DNA of 64,000 nt from Pseudomonas putida (GTDB taxonomy: Bacteria > Pseudomonadota > Gammaproteobacteria > Pseudomonadales > Pseudomonadaceae): assembly GCF_002025705.1 (NCBI RefSeq), contig NZ_CP018846.1:611501-675500 (forward strand), in the 5' to 3' direction. Numbering within the stretch: the stretch's first letter is position 1; every line of letters starts with the position of its first letter. The notes under the pieces are model-generated. The model ran no database searches, was not told the DNA's origin, and worked only from the letters and a program-made list of their open reading frames with translations. Below, piece after piece: positions 1-10,472 of the stretch. Both the position numbers and the translations under genes were made by a program.

Positions 1-1301
1 CGGTGGATTGAGGCGATCGGGATGTAGGTCGACTGGTTCTCGGTGAGCAGGAACACGTTCTCGTCACAGGTCACCTCGGCGGTGCCGGACACCACGATCC
101 AGTGCTCGGCACGGTGGTGGTGCATCTGCAGCGACAGGCTGGCACCCGGCTTGACGGTGATGTGCTTGACCTGGAAGCGGCCGCCCATGTCCACCGAGTC
201 GTACGAGCCCCACGGGCGATACACTTCCAGGTGGTTCTGGGTTTCGCTGCGGCCCTGCTCGTCGAGGGTCTTGACCATCTGCTTGACGCCCTGGACCTTG
301 TCCTTGTGGGCGATCATCATCGCGTCCTTGGTCTCGACCACGACAATGTTCTCCAGGCCGATCACCGACACCAGCTTGCCGTTGCCGTGGATCATGCAGT
401 TGCGGCTGTCCTGCACCACCACGTCGCCTTTGGTGACGTTGCCGTTATCGTCCTTCTCGTGCACGTCCCACAACGACGACCAGCAGCCCACGTCGCTCCA
501 GCCGGCCGACATCGGCACCACGCAGGCGCGCTGGGTCTTTTCCATCACGGCGTAGTCGATGGAGTTGTCCGGGCAGCATTCGAAGGTGGCTTCATCGATG
601 CTCAGCACATCGCCGTCTTCAGCACTGCGCTCCAGCGCCAGCACGCAGGTGTCGTAGATGTCCGCGTCGTGTTTCTTCAGCTCTTCGAGGAAGCGGCTGG
701 CGCGGAACAGGAACATGCCGCTGTTCCAGAAGTAGCCACCGGCGGCGACGAATTCGGCGGCGCGCTTCTCGTCGGGCTTCTCGACGAACTGGGCGACCCG
801 CGCCACACCTTCAGGCAGCAGCGCGTCCTGGCTGGAGCGGATATAGCCATAGCCGGTTTCCGGCTTGGTCGCCGGCACGCCGAACAGCACCATCTCACCG
901 CGCTCGGCGGCCACGGTGGCCAGGGCCAGGGCGCGTTGCAGGGCCTTCTGGTCATCGATCACGTGGTCGGCAGGCAGCACCAGCATGAGCTCGTCACGGC
1001 CTTCGTTGACCAGCTTCATGGCCGCCATGGCCACCGCTGGCGCGGTATTGCGGCCGAACGGCTCCATCAGGATGCCCTGGGTTTCCAGCTTCAGGGCAGC
1101 GAGCTGCTCCTGGACGATGAACTTGTGGTCCTTGTTGCAGACCACGATCGGGGTGTCCATGCCGTCGAAGCGCAGGCGCTCGATGGTTTGCTGGAACAGG
1201 GTGTGTTCACCGGTCAATGCCAGGAACTGCTTGGGGAACTGCTTGCGCGACAGAGGCCACAGACGGGAACCGCTACCACCAGAAAGAATTACCGGGATCA
1301 T
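1..1301 (-). CDS. algA: AlgA, mannose-6-phosphate isomerase / GDP-mannose pyrophosphorylase (C-terminus cut by window edge)
   Basis: Bifunctional cytoplasmic enzyme that isomerises fructose-6-P to mannose-6-P and makes GDP-mannose from mannose-1-P and GTP for alginate. The ATG at 1301 follows an AGGAG-like site (ggagaaacaag). The N-terminus carries the nucleotidyltransferase signature GGSGSRLWPLSRK. Near the window edge the reverse strand encodes QMHHHRAEHW, the cupin metal motif of the isomerase domain. About 433 codons are present, so roughly the last 50 residues of a usual 480-residue protein lie outside. It is the last gene of the alginate operon, 35 bp after algF. Family assignment is secure; only completeness is unknown. 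Confidence 0.95.
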   Translation of the reverse strand, partial: MIPVILSGGSGSRLWPLSRKQFPKQFLALTGEHTLFQQTIERLRFDGMDTPIVVCNKDHKFIVQEQLAALKLETQGILMEPFGRNTAPAVAMAAMKLVNEGRDELMLVLPADHVIDDQKALQRALALATVAAERGEMVLFGVPATKPETGYGYIRSSQDALLPEGVARVAQFVEKPDEKRAAEFVAAGGYFWNSGMFLFRASRFLEELKKHDADIYDTCVLALERSAEDGDVLSIDEATFECCPDNSIDYAVMEKTQRACVVPMSAGWSDVGCWSSLWDVHEKDDNGNVTKGDVVVQDSRNCMIHGNGKLVSVIGLENIVVVETKDAMMIAHKDKVQGVKQMVKTLDEQGRSETQNHLEVYRPWGSYDSVDMGGRFQVKHITVKPGASLSLQMHHHRAEHWIVVSGTAEVTCDENVFLLTENQSTYIPIASIH

Positions 1302-1336
1302 CTTGTTTCTCCAATAGTCGTTATGAGGCAGGGGGA

Positions 1337-1984
1337 TCAGTTGCTAGTCACGGGGCGAGTTACCCACACCGGCGACAAGTTGCTGCCGGAACCCGTTACG
1401 TACAGCACGGCAGCTTCGCCACGCTCCAGGGCGACCGGTTTCAGGTCGCTGACTTTCTTGTTGCCTTCGAACAAGGCCAGGTTGACCTTGACCGGATTGA
1501 TTTCACGCTCGCCGCGGCCCTTGGTGGCCACCGATGGCACCACTTCGGTCTTGCCGTCGGCGGTCTTCAGGGTCACCGCCTGGTCGCTGAGGTTCTGCAC
1601 CCGCACCAGGGCTTTCTGCTTGTTCTTGAACGGTGGTTCTTCGATCAGCTGCGGGGTGCCGCCGGCGTTGTTGACCAGGGTGTAGTACTTGTCTGCAGCC
1701 AGCTTGACCGGCACGCTCTTGCCGCCGACCTGAGCGGTGTAGTCGCCGCCCGGCAGGAAGCTGAAGTCGCTGCTGGCCTGGGCGCCAACCTGCTTGATCT
1801 GGGTGTTGCCGACGCTGGCTGCAGCCGGGGCGCTGGCGGCGTTGTACAGGCGCACGAAGGTCGAGCCTTTCGGCGCGCTCGGGCCATACAACGCGGCGTC
1901 GGCGCCGGCGAATGCCTGCATCGAAGCAAGGGAAAGGCCGGCCGCGAGGGTGAGGGCTTTGGCAATGGAAGTCTTGGTAGTCAT
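1337..1984 (-). CDS. algF: AlgF, alginate O-acetylation periplasmic protein
   Basis: Periplasmic protein of 215 residues needed for O-acetylation of alginate together with AlgI, AlgJ and AlgX. Residues 1-26 form a typical Sec signal peptide ending ASMQAFA before GADAALYG. The rest is predicted beta-rich with no catalytic motif I can see, which fits an adaptor rather than an enzyme. It lies 20 bp after algJ and 35 bp before algA, in the usual algI-algJ-algF-algA order. Length and position match the family. Confidence 0.93.
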   Translation of the reverse strand: MTTKTSIAKALTLAAGLSLASMQAFAGADAALYGPSAPKGSTFVRLYNAASAPAAASVGNTQIKQVGAQASSDFSFLPGGDYTAQVGGKSVPVKLAADKYYTLVNNAGGTPQLIEEPPFKNKQKALVRVQNLSDQAVTLKTADGKTEVVPSVATKGRGEREINPVKVNLALFEGNKKVSDLKPVALERGEAAVLYVTGSGSNLSPVWVTRPVTSN

Positions 1985-2004
1985 GTGCGTTTCCTCTCTT
2001 TCTA

Positions 2005-3162
2005 TCAGTGGTTCGTCCGGGTGGACGACAAGGCCAGGTTTTCTTCGGATTTATGGGAGTTCTTCAGCTGCGCGATCCACTGCGGATCGAAGCTGCTGAG
2101 GTCGTTGGTCATTGGCAGATAACGTTCGGGGAATTCCCACACCACCACTTGTGGTGCGGCGTTCTTGAAGGCATCGCTTTGCAGGTACTTGAGCATCGGC
2201 AACAGCGGGCCGTGGCCGTCTTCGGCGTAGTTGGCGACGTCACTGTGCAGCGCCTGCTGCAGCGCACCGAGGAAGTTCCAGTGCGGGTTGGCGCTGTAGC
2301 TGGTGCCCACCAGCGCGACCGGGATCTGGTTGTCGGCGAACAGGGCGTCGCCGCCATCGCCTTGCGCCTCGGCCGGCCGGGTCGTGCGTTGCTGCAGGTT
2401 GTCCGGGGTCGGCAGCAGGTTGCTGAACAGAGGGTCCAGCGGCAGGAAGTTGGTCAGGTCGCCCTTGTAGGGGGCGGTGTTGCCAGCTTCGGTGATGAAA
2501 GTCTGCGGCTCGCCGTTGAGCATGCTTTGGCGGCTGACCGCTTCGCCCAGCGCCTGCGCTACCACTTCGGCGCCCATGGGCGTCCAGTGGGTGTCGGTAC
2601 GCAGGAACACCTGGCCACGGGCCTTGGCCTGTTCCAGGGCGGCCATCAGGTCGGGGGCGAACACATTGGCCTGGCGCGCCTGGGCATGGAACTGGTTGTA
2701 CAGATCGTCATGCAGGCTGGCCGGTTGCTCCTTGCCGATGTACTCGGAATACACCCGCGCCTTGGCCGGGATGATCGCCAGCACCAGCTGGCTGCCATGC
2801 TGCTGCAGGGTGTCGCGCACGCCACGGATAAGCGCCAGGTTGTCCTGCATCAGTTGCTCGGCACCGGCGGTGGGCTTGAACTCTTCGTCGCTGAACAGCC
2901 ACTGGTCGCGGCCCAGCACCACGCCCGGGCGGCCTTCGTTGAAAAGCTTGAAGTCCAGCGCGGCCCAGAGGTTGGTGCCCAGGCGCTTGATCGGGAACTG
3001 GTCGTCGTAGTGGGTCTCGGCGGCCTTGGCCAGCTTGCCGTTGAGCAAGGTCATCTGCTCGGTACGGTGGAAGCTGTCGAAGCCACCGGTGGACCAGGCG
3101 CCCATGCCCACCAGCAGGCCGAGGAACGACAAGGAATAGGTAATGCGTAATGTCCGGTTCAT
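2005..3162 (-). CDS. algJ: AlgJ, alginate O-acetyltransferase (SGNH-like)
   Basis: Periplasmic, membrane-anchored SGNH-hydrolase-like protein of 385 residues that takes part in passing acetyl groups from AlgI towards AlgX. An N-terminal hydrophobic segment (about residues 8-24) acts as signal or anchor. The family's catalytic pieces are visible: the DTHW motif with Asp190 and His192, and GTSYS with Ser288. It is homologous to AlgX encoded 3 kb upstream in the same operon. It starts 10 bp after algI, implying tight co-expression. Confidence 0.94.
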   Translation of the reverse strand: MNRTLRITYSLSFLGLLVGMGAWSTGGFDSFHRTEQMTLLNGKLAKAAETHYDDQFPIKRLGTNLWAALDFKLFNEGRPGVVLGRDQWLFSDEEFKPTAGAEQLMQDNLALIRGVRDTLQQHGSQLVLAIIPAKARVYSEYIGKEQPASLHDDLYNQFHAQARQANVFAPDLMAALEQAKARGQVFLRTDTHWTPMGAEVVAQALGEAVSRQSMLNGEPQTFITEAGNTAPYKGDLTNFLPLDPLFSNLLPTPDNLQQRTTRPAEAQGDGGDALFADNQIPVALVGTSYSANPHWNFLGALQQALHSDVANYAEDGHGPLLPMLKYLQSDAFKNAAPQVVVWEFPERYLPMTNDLSSFDPQWIAQLKNSHKSEENLALSSTRTNH

Positions 3163-3172
3163 GTCATCCGCC

Positions 3173-4630
3173 TCAGAACTGGAAGTACAGGAACGGCGAG
3201 TAGCTCTGCGCCGAAAGCTTGAGGATCGAGGCCGCGAACAGCAGCAGGATCAGGGCGCGGCTCATCACCCGGGTCCAGTCCAGGCCAATCGAGCCATCGG
3301 CGTTGACCTGCACCGGGGTAGCGTTCGCCGTTGGCCTGGCGTTGCGGTAGAAGTCGCGCAGGCCGAAGAACGCCAGGGTGATGTAGGCGATCACCAGGGT
3401 CGCCACCTGCAGGCCGGTGAGCTGGGCGCGGTTGAGTTCCGACAGCTGCCACTCGCCGAAGCTGAACATGGCGCCGTACATGCGCGCGGCGACGTGCAGG
3501 TTCTCGGCACGGAAGATCACCCAACCGACCACCACCAGCAGGAAGGTGAAGGCCCACTTGACCGGGTTGAAGCGCTGCGGGTTGGTGTCGATGCCCAGCG
3601 CCCGCTCGATTGCCAGCCACATGCCGTGCCAGGCGCCCCAGATGATGTAGGTGAAGTTGGCACCGTGCCACAGGCCGCCCAGCAGCATGGTCAGGAACAG
3701 GTTGCGGTAGGTGTTGAAGGTGCCTTTGCGGTTGCCGCCCAGGGTGATGTACAGGTAGTCGCGCAGCCAGGTCGACAGGCTGATGTGCCAGCGCCGCCAG
3801 AACTCGGTGATCGACTGGCTGATGTACGGCTGCTTGAAGTTCTCCATGAAGCGGAAGCCCATCATCAGGCCCAGGCCGATGGCCATGTCGCTGTAGCCGC
3901 TGAAGTCGAAGTACAGCTGTGCGGTGTAGGCCAGGGCGCCCAGCCAGGCATCACCTGTGGTCGGGTTCTGCAGGGCGAAGCAGTGGTCGGCTACCACCGC
4001 CAGGGTGTCGGCGATGAACACCTTCTTGATGAAGCCCTGCATGAAGCGGGTGCAGCCTTCGGAGAACTTGTCCAGGGTGTGGGTGCGGTTGTTGAACTGG
4101 TCGACCAGGTCCTTGAAGCGCAGCACGGGGCCTGCGATCAGGTGCGGGAAGATCGCCACGAACGCCGCGAAGTCGATCAGGTTGCGGGTGGCCGGGGTGT
4201 CGCCGCGGTACACGTCGATGATGTAGCTGATCGACTCGAAGATGTAGAACGAGATACCGATCGGCAGCAGCACGTGGGTGAGGATGAACGGCTCCAGGCC
4301 GAACGAGGTGATGATCGCGTTGAGGCTCTCGACACCGAAGTTGGCGTACTTGAAGTAGCCGAGGATCGCCAGGTCCACACCGACGCCGAGCAGCAACCAG
4401 CGCTGGGCCGGTTTGGTGCGCACGCCGGCGGCGCCGACTTTCAGGCCGATCCAGTAGTTCCACAGGGTCACGCCGGCGAACAGGGCGAGGAAGTCGACCC
4501 GCCACCAGGCGTAGAAGATGTAGCTGGCGACCAGCAGCAGCAGGTTGCGATAGCGTTGCCCGCTCAAGTAGTACAGGCCGAGGAAGATCGGCAAGAACAG
4601 GAACAGGAACACGTTGGACGAGAAGACCAT
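3173..4630 (-). CDS. algI: AlgI, MBOAT-family alginate acetyltransferase
   Basis: Multi-pass inner-membrane protein of 485 residues of the membrane-bound O-acyltransferase family. It is thought to move acetyl groups across the inner membrane for alginate acetylation. Many hydrophobic segments are spread along its length. The conserved MBOAT region has FWRRWHISLSTWLRDYL (His282) and LWHGANFTY, whose His322 corresponds to the essential family histidine. The gene starts with ATG 15 bp after a GGAGAA site. A 215-bp gap with a REP palindrome separates it from algL, the largest gap inside the operon. Confidence 0.95.
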   Translation of the reverse strand: MVFSSNVFLFLFLPIFLGLYYLSGQRYRNLLLLVASYIFYAWWRVDFLALFAGVTLWNYWIGLKVGAAGVRTKPAQRWLLLGVGVDLAILGYFKYANFGVESLNAIITSFGLEPFILTHVLLPIGISFYIFESISYIIDVYRGDTPATRNLIDFAAFVAIFPHLIAGPVLRFKDLVDQFNNRTHTLDKFSEGCTRFMQGFIKKVFIADTLAVVADHCFALQNPTTGDAWLGALAYTAQLYFDFSGYSDMAIGLGLMMGFRFMENFKQPYISQSITEFWRRWHISLSTWLRDYLYITLGGNRKGTFNTYRNLFLTMLLGGLWHGANFTYIIWGAWHGMWLAIERALGIDTNPQRFNPVKWAFTFLLVVVGWVIFRAENLHVAARMYGAMFSFGEWQLSELNRAQLTGLQVATLVIAYITLAFFGLRDFYRNARPTANATPVQVNADGSIGLDWTRVMSRALILLLFAASILKLSAQSYSPFLYFQF

Positions 4631-4747
4631 CCCGGTTCTCCTTGTTGTTCACAGCATCCGGGGCAAAGCGCCCCCCAAACCCCCCAGCAAAAAACTGGAG
4701 GGAACCGTTGTCACTTCATTCCTGTTGGCAAGGGCTTCGCCCTCGTT

Positions 4748-4811
4748 TCGCGACACAAGGCCGCTCCCACAGGTACCGCGTTTCCCTTGTGGGAGCGGCC
4801 TTGTGTCGCGA
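4748..4811. repeat. REP inverted pair inside the alginate operon (algL-algI gap)
   Basis: Two 24-bp arms at 4748-4771 and 4788-4811 are perfect inverted copies of a P. putida REP unit containing GGCCGCTCCCACA. They are separated by 16 bp. In RNA this would fold into a long hairpin between algL and algI. Smaller GC-rich hairpins flank it (GGGCTTCGCCC near 4731, GGGCCGC..GCGGCCC near 4814). It has no T-run, so it is not a standard terminator. Confidence 0.9.
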
Positions 4812-4845
4812 TGGGCCGCACAGCGGCCCCTGATCCAGGCGACAC

Positions 4846-5949
4846 CTATTTCTTGCTTTCAGCGTTCGGGTCGTAAACCCGGGTCACATCGCCACCCAGC
4901 CTGAAGCTGTTGAACGGCTGCATGTGCTGCTTACGCTGCAGGGTGTCGCCGACGCAGTGATAGAGCGCACACCACGGTTCGAGCCAGGAGTACTTGCTGT
5001 CGACCTTGAGGTCTTTCATGTCCTGCTTCTCGCCGGTTCGGGACTTGAACTGACTCGGGTCGCGGGCACCAGCCAGCACGCCTTCACCCAGGCGCTGCAG
5101 GGCAAAGTTGTTCTCGCTGCGCAGGTCGACGTTGTTGGCCTGGGCGAAGCTGGCAATCATCGCCAGCGGTGGCAGGGCGTAGTTGTGGTAGGCCAGGGCA
5201 CGCTGGCGGCGCTTGAGTTCGTTGGGCAGGAAACCCTGGTCGTCGACCTGGTTGGCGCCGACTTTGTATTCCTTCACGGCCCAGTCGAAAAGGTCGCGGC
5301 GGTCGGTGGCCACGGCAGTGGCCATTACCGACCAGGCCGCCCAGTAGCTGTGGTTGTTGATCTTCTCCAGCGGCAGGTCGCTCCAGTCGCGCACGGTCTG
5401 CTCGGCGAGGCGGGCAAACCACTTCTCGATCAGTTCGGCCTCGGCCTGGTGCGCGGCCAGCGGCTGCGAGTTGGAGAACTTCAGGCGCAGCCACGACCCG
5501 CTCATGCTGCCCAGCGCCCATTTGCGCATGGACTTGCCGGTGTGGTTGTAGTCGGTGGACAACAGCGCATCGGCGCGTGCCCAGGTACCGAGCCAGGTCA
5601 GGGTGCAGTCGAGTTGCGCCGGGCGGCCGTCACGCATGTACTGGCCGACCATCTTGCTCACGCCCTTCTCGAGTGTGGTGATGTCTTCGGTGGACTTGCG
5701 GAAGGCCTTTTCCGAGGCGACGTTGAGCGTCGCCCGGGCCTTGTCTGAACCTTCGTACTTGCTGCGGAACTGCAGTGCACCGGTGTAGGGCTTGGGTGCC
5801 GGCGCGCAGCGGAAGTTGCCGTCGCTGGTCTTGAGCTTCTCGATGCCCTCGTAGTAACCCTGCGGGGGCACCAGCGCGGCCTGCGCGGCGCCGCCGCACA
5901 GGGCGAGGGCGAGCAGGGCAGGGCTGGACAGTCGCTTGAGCTTGTTCAT
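4846..5949 (-). CDS. algL: AlgL, poly(beta-D-mannuronate) lyase
   Basis: Periplasmic alginate lyase of 367 residues (polysaccharide lyase family 5). It cleaves mannuronate-rich chains by beta-elimination and clears misrouted polymer from the periplasm. The ATG at 5949 gives a clean signal peptide ending GGAAQA before ALVPPQ. An in-frame start 225 bp further upstream would lie inside algX and is rejected. The family motif NNHSYWAAW is at 198-206, with His200 as the expected catalytic histidine. The start is 7 bp after the algX stop. Confidence 0.95.
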   Translation of the reverse strand: MNKLKRLSSPALLALALCGGAAQAALVPPQGYYEGIEKLKTSDGNFRCAPAPKPYTGALQFRSKYEGSDKARATLNVASEKAFRKSTEDITTLEKGVSKMVGQYMRDGRPAQLDCTLTWLGTWARADALLSTDYNHTGKSMRKWALGSMSGSWLRLKFSNSQPLAAHQAEAELIEKWFARLAEQTVRDWSDLPLEKINNHSYWAAWSVMATAVATDRRDLFDWAVKEYKVGANQVDDQGFLPNELKRRQRALAYHNYALPPLAMIASFAQANNVDLRSENNFALQRLGEGVLAGARDPSQFKSRTGEKQDMKDLKVDSKYSWLEPWCALYHCVGDTLQRKQHMQPFNSFRLGGDVTRVYDPNAESKK

Positions 5950-5956
5950 GATCGCC

Positions 5957-7399
5957 TCACTGGCCGGCCTGCGCAGTCTGCGCGGGCACGGCGAAGTTAT
6001 TGCGTTTGCAGAGCTTGGCCTCGACTTTCTGGGTGCCGCTTTCCGGCCCCTGAACCTCGAAGGCCAACAGGTTCTGGCTGGCCCAGTCCTCGTCTTCGCG
6101 CATCTGGAAGACGAAACGGCCATCGGTGTCAGAGGTTTCAGGTTTCTCCAGTTTGATGTCCTCGTGGCGGCCATTGAGGTACCACAGGGTGGCCTGCAGT
6201 ACCTTCACCGAAGGGTCCTCGAACTTGATGTCCATCTGCAGGTTGCGGTTGACCAGGTCCTTGATCACACCGCCCTTGCCGTTGACCATCAGTTCGTTCT
6301 TGCCAGGCTTGAGCGTGGTGCTGGCGCTCATCAGTGCCGGGCGCGCGTCGCAGCCGTCGTCGAGCAGGCCGAGGATCTGCCGCCAGATGGTTTCCTGGTC
6401 CAGGCGGTACAGCGGCGAGAATTCCCACACCAGAATCTTCGGCGGGTTCTTCTGAAACTCTTCGCTGCCCAGGTACTGGATCATCGAGCCCTCCAGGCCG
6501 CCACCGGGGAAGGCGACGTTGAGCACGTCGGCGCCGATGTACTGCTCGAGGAAGCCGGAGAAGTTGTAGTTCTTGCCACTGTGGCTAGTGCCGACCAGGG
6601 TGATCTGGGCGTTGCCGCTGTCACCGAACAGATCGTCGCCACCGCCGTCCGAGCCCTTCGGCTCGGTGGCGAACTGGTCCATGTACTGCACTGCGTAGCT
6701 GGTGCCGCAGAGCTGGCCGGCAACGTTGTGCAAGGTGCCGGTCTTGCCCATGCGCCCGGACTTGTGGGTTTCGAATTCCTTGCGCGGGATGCCTTCGAAG
6801 GCCGGCATCTGGTGCACGGTGTCGGCCACGATTTTCGCTGCACGCTCGGCGCCGTACGGCGTCCAGTGCTGGTCACCACGGAAGTAGAAATCCTTGCCCT
6901 GGTCGGCGGCGGCCAGTTGCTCGTTGGTCAGCGGCGACAGGTCGGGCACGTTGTAGCCCATGCTGGCGAAGCGCTTGAGCATGGCCTGGTAGTTGCCCAG
7001 TGCCTTCTGGTAGTCGAAGGCAGCTTTTTCTTCGGGCTTGAGCATGTTGCGGTTCACCAGGCCGCGGGTCGGCTGGTAGACCACGACCAGCTCCACACCG
7101 CGCTTCTTGAACGCGTCATGCACCTGCTGCAGGCGTTTGTAGCCGGCCGGCGTGGTGTTGAATTCGGTGCGCAGGTCTTCGCGGGTACGGAACAGCCAGT
7201 CGCCCTGGGCCTGCACCAGCGTGGTGAAGTTCTGCTGGTAACGCGTGGTGTAGCGGCTGGCGTCATGCGCCTCGGGGCACAGCTGGCAGCAAGGCTCGGC
7301 GGTGAAGGTTGGGGCCTTCACCTCGTCGGCGCGCACGCCCTGGCTGATGGCCAGGAGGGCGGCGGACAGGCCCAGCAGTTTCATCAGGTGTGGAGTCAT
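5957..7399 (-). CDS. algX: AlgX, alginate O-acetyltransferase / export scaffold
   Basis: Periplasmic protein of 480 residues with an N-terminal SGNH-like domain and a C-terminal carbohydrate-binding module. In the family it performs the terminal acetylation of mannuronate and is part of the export complex with AlgK and AlgG. A signal peptide covers about residues 1-24 (ends GVRADE). Catalytic signature residues are visible as GDQHW (Asp176, His178) and LVGTSHSG (Ser272). A cysteine-rich CCQLCPEA segment follows the signal peptide. It lies 13 bp after algG. Confidence 0.95.
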   Translation of the reverse strand: MTPHLMKLLGLSAALLAISQGVRADEVKAPTFTAEPCCQLCPEAHDASRYTTRYQQNFTTLVQAQGDWLFRTREDLRTEFNTTPAGYKRLQQVHDAFKKRGVELVVVYQPTRGLVNRNMLKPEEKAAFDYQKALGNYQAMLKRFASMGYNVPDLSPLTNEQLAAADQGKDFYFRGDQHWTPYGAERAAKIVADTVHQMPAFEGIPRKEFETHKSGRMGKTGTLHNVAGQLCGTSYAVQYMDQFATEPKGSDGGGDDLFGDSGNAQITLVGTSHSGKNYNFSGFLEQYIGADVLNVAFPGGGLEGSMIQYLGSEEFQKNPPKILVWEFSPLYRLDQETIWRQILGLLDDGCDARPALMSASTTLKPGKNELMVNGKGGVIKDLVNRNLQMDIKFEDPSVKVLQATLWYLNGRHEDIKLEKPETSDTDGRFVFQMREDEDWASQNLLAFEVQGPESGTQKVEAKLCKRNNFAVPAQTAQAGQ

Positions 7400-7412
7400 G
7401 GTCTGGGCTTCC

Positions 7413-8972
7413 TTAATCGATCATTTCGGTCTGGCGTTCGACCGGGTCGATCAGCACGGCCTTCTGCTGGCGCACCAGCAGGTCGAGGATTTCGTCCTGG
7501 CGCTCGCCGAGCACACCGTTGAGGCTGATGCCGCTGGCTTTGCGCGGGGCGAGCATGGACACCTTGTACAGCTCGACCGACAGCGGCGAGTCGATCGACA
7601 GCGGGCCAGAGCCGTTGGCCGCCAGCTCGCCGCCGACCACGATCAGCGACACCTTGGTATCGAACGGGTCGAGGGCGATGTCACGGTCGGTGTCGGACAG
7701 GTCCTTGATGTGCCCGTACACACCCACCAGGCCGTTGGCCATGGCGATGTTCTCGTACAGGCGGATATTCACGCTGTTGCGCACACGGATGCCGTGGCGG
7801 CGGTTGTTGATCAGCTTGTTGCCCCAGATCAGGTTGTCGCCGCTTTCGTACAGGGTGATGCCGTCGGTGTGGTTGCGGTAGATCTCGTTGTAGGCCACCA
7901 GGTTGTTGACGCTGTTACGGTCGATCACAACGCCCGAGAGCTTGTTGTCGTAGCTCTTGTTGTTGATGATCCAGCTGTCGTTGACCTCGCGGGACACGAT
8001 GATGCCGTGCTTCTTCTTGGTGCCGTACACGGTGTTGCCGGCGATGATCAGGCGGTGTGAACGGTCGTGCGGGTCGATGCCGTAGACGATGTTGTCGTGG
8101 TAGGTGTTGTCCTTCACCACGAAGTCCTGGGTCTCGTAGCAGTAGAAGCCGTACCACATGTCGCTGAACGTCGAGCCGATGATCCAGCCGGTCGGCTCCG
8201 GGCGGCCCATGCGCTGGGACATGTTCGGCGTGTATTGCGAAATGCTCACGCCGTACGACTTGGACTTGGCATAGCCGAAGCTGGCCATTTTCGTGTTGAC
8301 GATGTAGGTCTCGGTACCGCCCCACGACAGCAGGAACGGGCGGAATTCCTTAGGCGAGCGGAAGGTCGCCGGGCCGTTGTCCTTCTCGCGCCAGCCGGTC
8401 ACCTGGGTGTCGGTGACGAACAGCTTGCCGTCGTTGACCAGGAACGAGCCGCCTTCCTGGGACAGGCGCAGCTGCTTGACCTTGCCGTCGATCTCGAGAA
8501 TGCCCTTCTGCCCGATCACGATCGGCAGGCGCGCCAGGTACACGCCTGGTTCGACTTCGCTGAGGTACTGCTTGGGCACCTTCTTGCTCAGCTCGACCAG
8601 GTCGACATGGCCGTCATCGATGAAGATTGCCTGGGGGATGCCGTGCTGGCGCTGCACCCACTCGGCGGCCTTGTTGTCGCCGCCGACGAATTCCTTGAGG
8701 GTGTCCTCCTGGAACATGCGGCGCACGCTGACCTTGCCCTTGTGGCGGCGGTCGATTTTCTTCTGCACCGCTTCGGCGGTGTAGCCGGTCAGGTCGGGCA
8801 GCTTCGGCGGGTCCATCTGCAGCGGTTCGATAGGTGCGCTGGCCACGGTGTAGGTCTTGGCCTGCTGCAGCTCCTTGGCGATCACCTGGGGCTCTGCGGC
8901 GGCGGCCATACCGCTGGCCAGCAGCAAAGCGCTGGCCAGGAGGCTGTGACGGATGTGCGGGTGAAGGTTCAT
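7413..8972 (-). CDS. algG: AlgG, mannuronan C5-epimerase
   Basis: Periplasmic enzyme of 519 residues that converts D-mannuronate to L-guluronate in the growing polymer. The signal peptide ends GMAAAAE at about residue 27. The C-terminal half is a right-handed parallel beta-helix (CASH-type repeats rich in N and G turns). It carries the catalytic DPHDR motif at 300-304. It sits 21 bp after algE and 13 bp before algX, the standard order. Confidence 0.95.
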   Translation of the reverse strand: MNLHPHIRHSLLASALLLASGMAAAAEPQVIAKELQQAKTYTVASAPIEPLQMDPPKLPDLTGYTAEAVQKKIDRRHKGKVSVRRMFQEDTLKEFVGGDNKAAEWVQRQHGIPQAIFIDDGHVDLVELSKKVPKQYLSEVEPGVYLARLPIVIGQKGILEIDGKVKQLRLSQEGGSFLVNDGKLFVTDTQVTGWREKDNGPATFRSPKEFRPFLLSWGGTETYIVNTKMASFGYAKSKSYGVSISQYTPNMSQRMGRPEPTGWIIGSTFSDMWYGFYCYETQDFVVKDNTYHDNIVYGIDPHDRSHRLIIAGNTVYGTKKKHGIIVSREVNDSWIINNKSYDNKLSGVVIDRNSVNNLVAYNEIYRNHTDGITLYESGDNLIWGNKLINNRRHGIRVRNSVNIRLYENIAMANGLVGVYGHIKDLSDTDRDIALDPFDTKVSLIVVGGELAANGSGPLSIDSPLSVELYKVSMLAPRKASGISLNGVLGERQDEILDLLVRQQKAVLIDPVERQTEMID

Positions 8973-8993
8973 TGCTAAGGTCCTCTCCCGGCC

Positions 8994-10472
8994 TCAGAAG
9001 CGCCAGATCACGTCGACGAAGGCACGGTGCATGTACGAGTCCGCTTCCTTGCCGTAGGCATCGCCCGGCTTGAACACACCGGCGCGCAGGCGCACCAGGG
9101 CGGAAGGCTCGTCGATCGCCTGGCTCATCGAGGCCGGCAGCAGGCCTTGCTTGAAGTACTTGGTGACGACCACGTCCATTTCCTGGCCGAGGTCTTTTTC
9201 GCCATCGACCAGCGGGCGGTTCACGCCGTCGTCGTTGACCACTGCGTTGATGCCGCTGGAACCGATGTTCTGGTTGCCGTCGACGCGCCAGAACTTGTGG
9301 TAGATGAGGCTGGCGTCGTAGTCATCGCGCAGCTGCCACGAGGCGAACAGGGTGGCCGCCTGCAGGTTGCCCAGCTCGCCACGGAAGGCTTCGCCGAAGC
9401 GGTGCACGCGCGAACGGGTGCCGGTGAAGTTGGAGCGGTTGCTCTCAAGGCCGGTCTGCTCGAAGTTGTTCGAACCGTCGTCGCCACCGCCGCCGCTGCC
9501 ACGGGCATAGGCGGCACCGACTTGCCATTGCGGGTCCAGGCGCAGGCGGATGCCGAGGTCGGTGGCCCAGGCGTTGACGTTACCGCTCTGCTTGCCGGTC
9601 GCCACGGTGTCGTTGCCGACGGTCTGGCTGCTCAGGGTATCGCGGTCACCGGTCAGCCAGGTGACGCTGCCCCAGTAGTTGACAGTGTGGTCGTTGCGCC
9701 AGTTATAGGCGTCGCTGTTGGCTTCAAGGCCCAGCCAGGTGAGGTCGCCGGTGCGGGTCTTGTCCAGAGCGTCGACGGTCTCGCCCGGGTTCTTCAGGCT
9801 GCCGCTGTCATGGGTGTGGTGGGCGCGCAGGCCAACCCAGTGGCCAGGGGTCCACTGCGTGGCGACGTTACCGTAGATGTGCGTGCGGTCCTTGTCTTCC
9901 GGGGCCAGTTCGGTGAGGTCGGTGCGGTACTCGCTGAAGCGCTGGGCCACGCCCAGGTCGGCCTTGAGCAGGGTGGTGTCGAAGGTCCAGTTCAGCGCTT
10001 CGATGTTGGTGTCGCGCCACATGCCGTCGTCGCTGCGCAGGCGCTGGCGGCCCAGGCGCAGCTGCTCGCCCGGGTAGGCGGTGAGGCCGCTGTAGCCGAC
10101 CCAGAACTCGCGCATGGCCAGGTAGCTCTTGTCCTGCTTGCGGCCGTCGGCGGCGGTGTCGGTGCTGGTGCCGTCGTCGTTCTGGCGCAGGGTGTCGGTT
10201 TCGATGGTGTCGGTGGCGGTGACCGCCTGGCCCATGGCATAGGCGCTCCAGTTGCCGCGCTCGCCGTACACCCAGGGGCGCAGGTCGAGGCCCAGACCGT
10301 TGACGTCGCCGCCTGGGCGGGTACCGAGGTCACGGTCGTCTTCCGACTGGCCGGTGATTTTCACATCCAGGCCGAAGTTCTTTTCAGCGGTCATATCCGC
10401 CAGGGTCGGGCAGGACCACAGCAGGGCGAAGCTCAGGCCGATGCCGGCTTTCACGAATGGATTGAGCGTCAT
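8994..10472 (-). CDS. algE: AlgE, outer-membrane alginate export porin
   Basis: Outer-membrane beta-barrel of 492 residues through which alginate leaves the cell. A signal peptide (ends [10 protein letters not shown]) is followed by alternating hydrophobic strands with aromatic girdles. The protein ends VIWRF, the C-terminal aromatic signature read by the BAM machinery. The start codon overlaps the algK stop by 4 bp (ATGA), so the lipoprotein AlgK and the porin it helps localise are probably translationally coupled. Confidence 0.94.
   Translation of the reverse strand: MTLNPFVKAGIGLSFALLWSCPTLADMTAEKNFGLDVKITGQSEDDRDLGTRPGGDVNGLGLDLRPWVYGERGNWSAYAMGQAVTATDTIETDTLRQNDDGTSTDTAADGRKQDKSYLAMREFWVGYSGLTAYPGEQLRLGRQRLRSDDGMWRDTNIEALNWTFDTTLLKADLGVAQRFSEYRTDLTELAPEDKDRTHIYGNVATQWTPGHWVGLRAHHTHDSGSLKNPGETVDALDKTRTGDLTWLGLEANSDAYNWRNDHTVNYWGSVTWLTGDRDTLSSQTVGNDTVATGKQSGNVNAWATDLGIRLRLDPQWQVGAAYARGSGGGGDDGSNNFEQTGLESNRSNFTGTRSRVHRFGEAFRGELGNLQAATLFASWQLRDDYDASLIYHKFWRVDGNQNIGSSGINAVVNDDGVNRPLVDGEKDLGQEMDVVVTKYFKQGLLPASMSQAIDEPSALVRLRAGVFKPGDAYGKEADSYMHRAFVDVIWRF

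Noticed and set aside
4846..6174. Longer algL starting at 6174
   Set aside because: Would put 75 extra residues ahead of a perfect signal peptide and overlap algX; ATG 5949 fits the family length.
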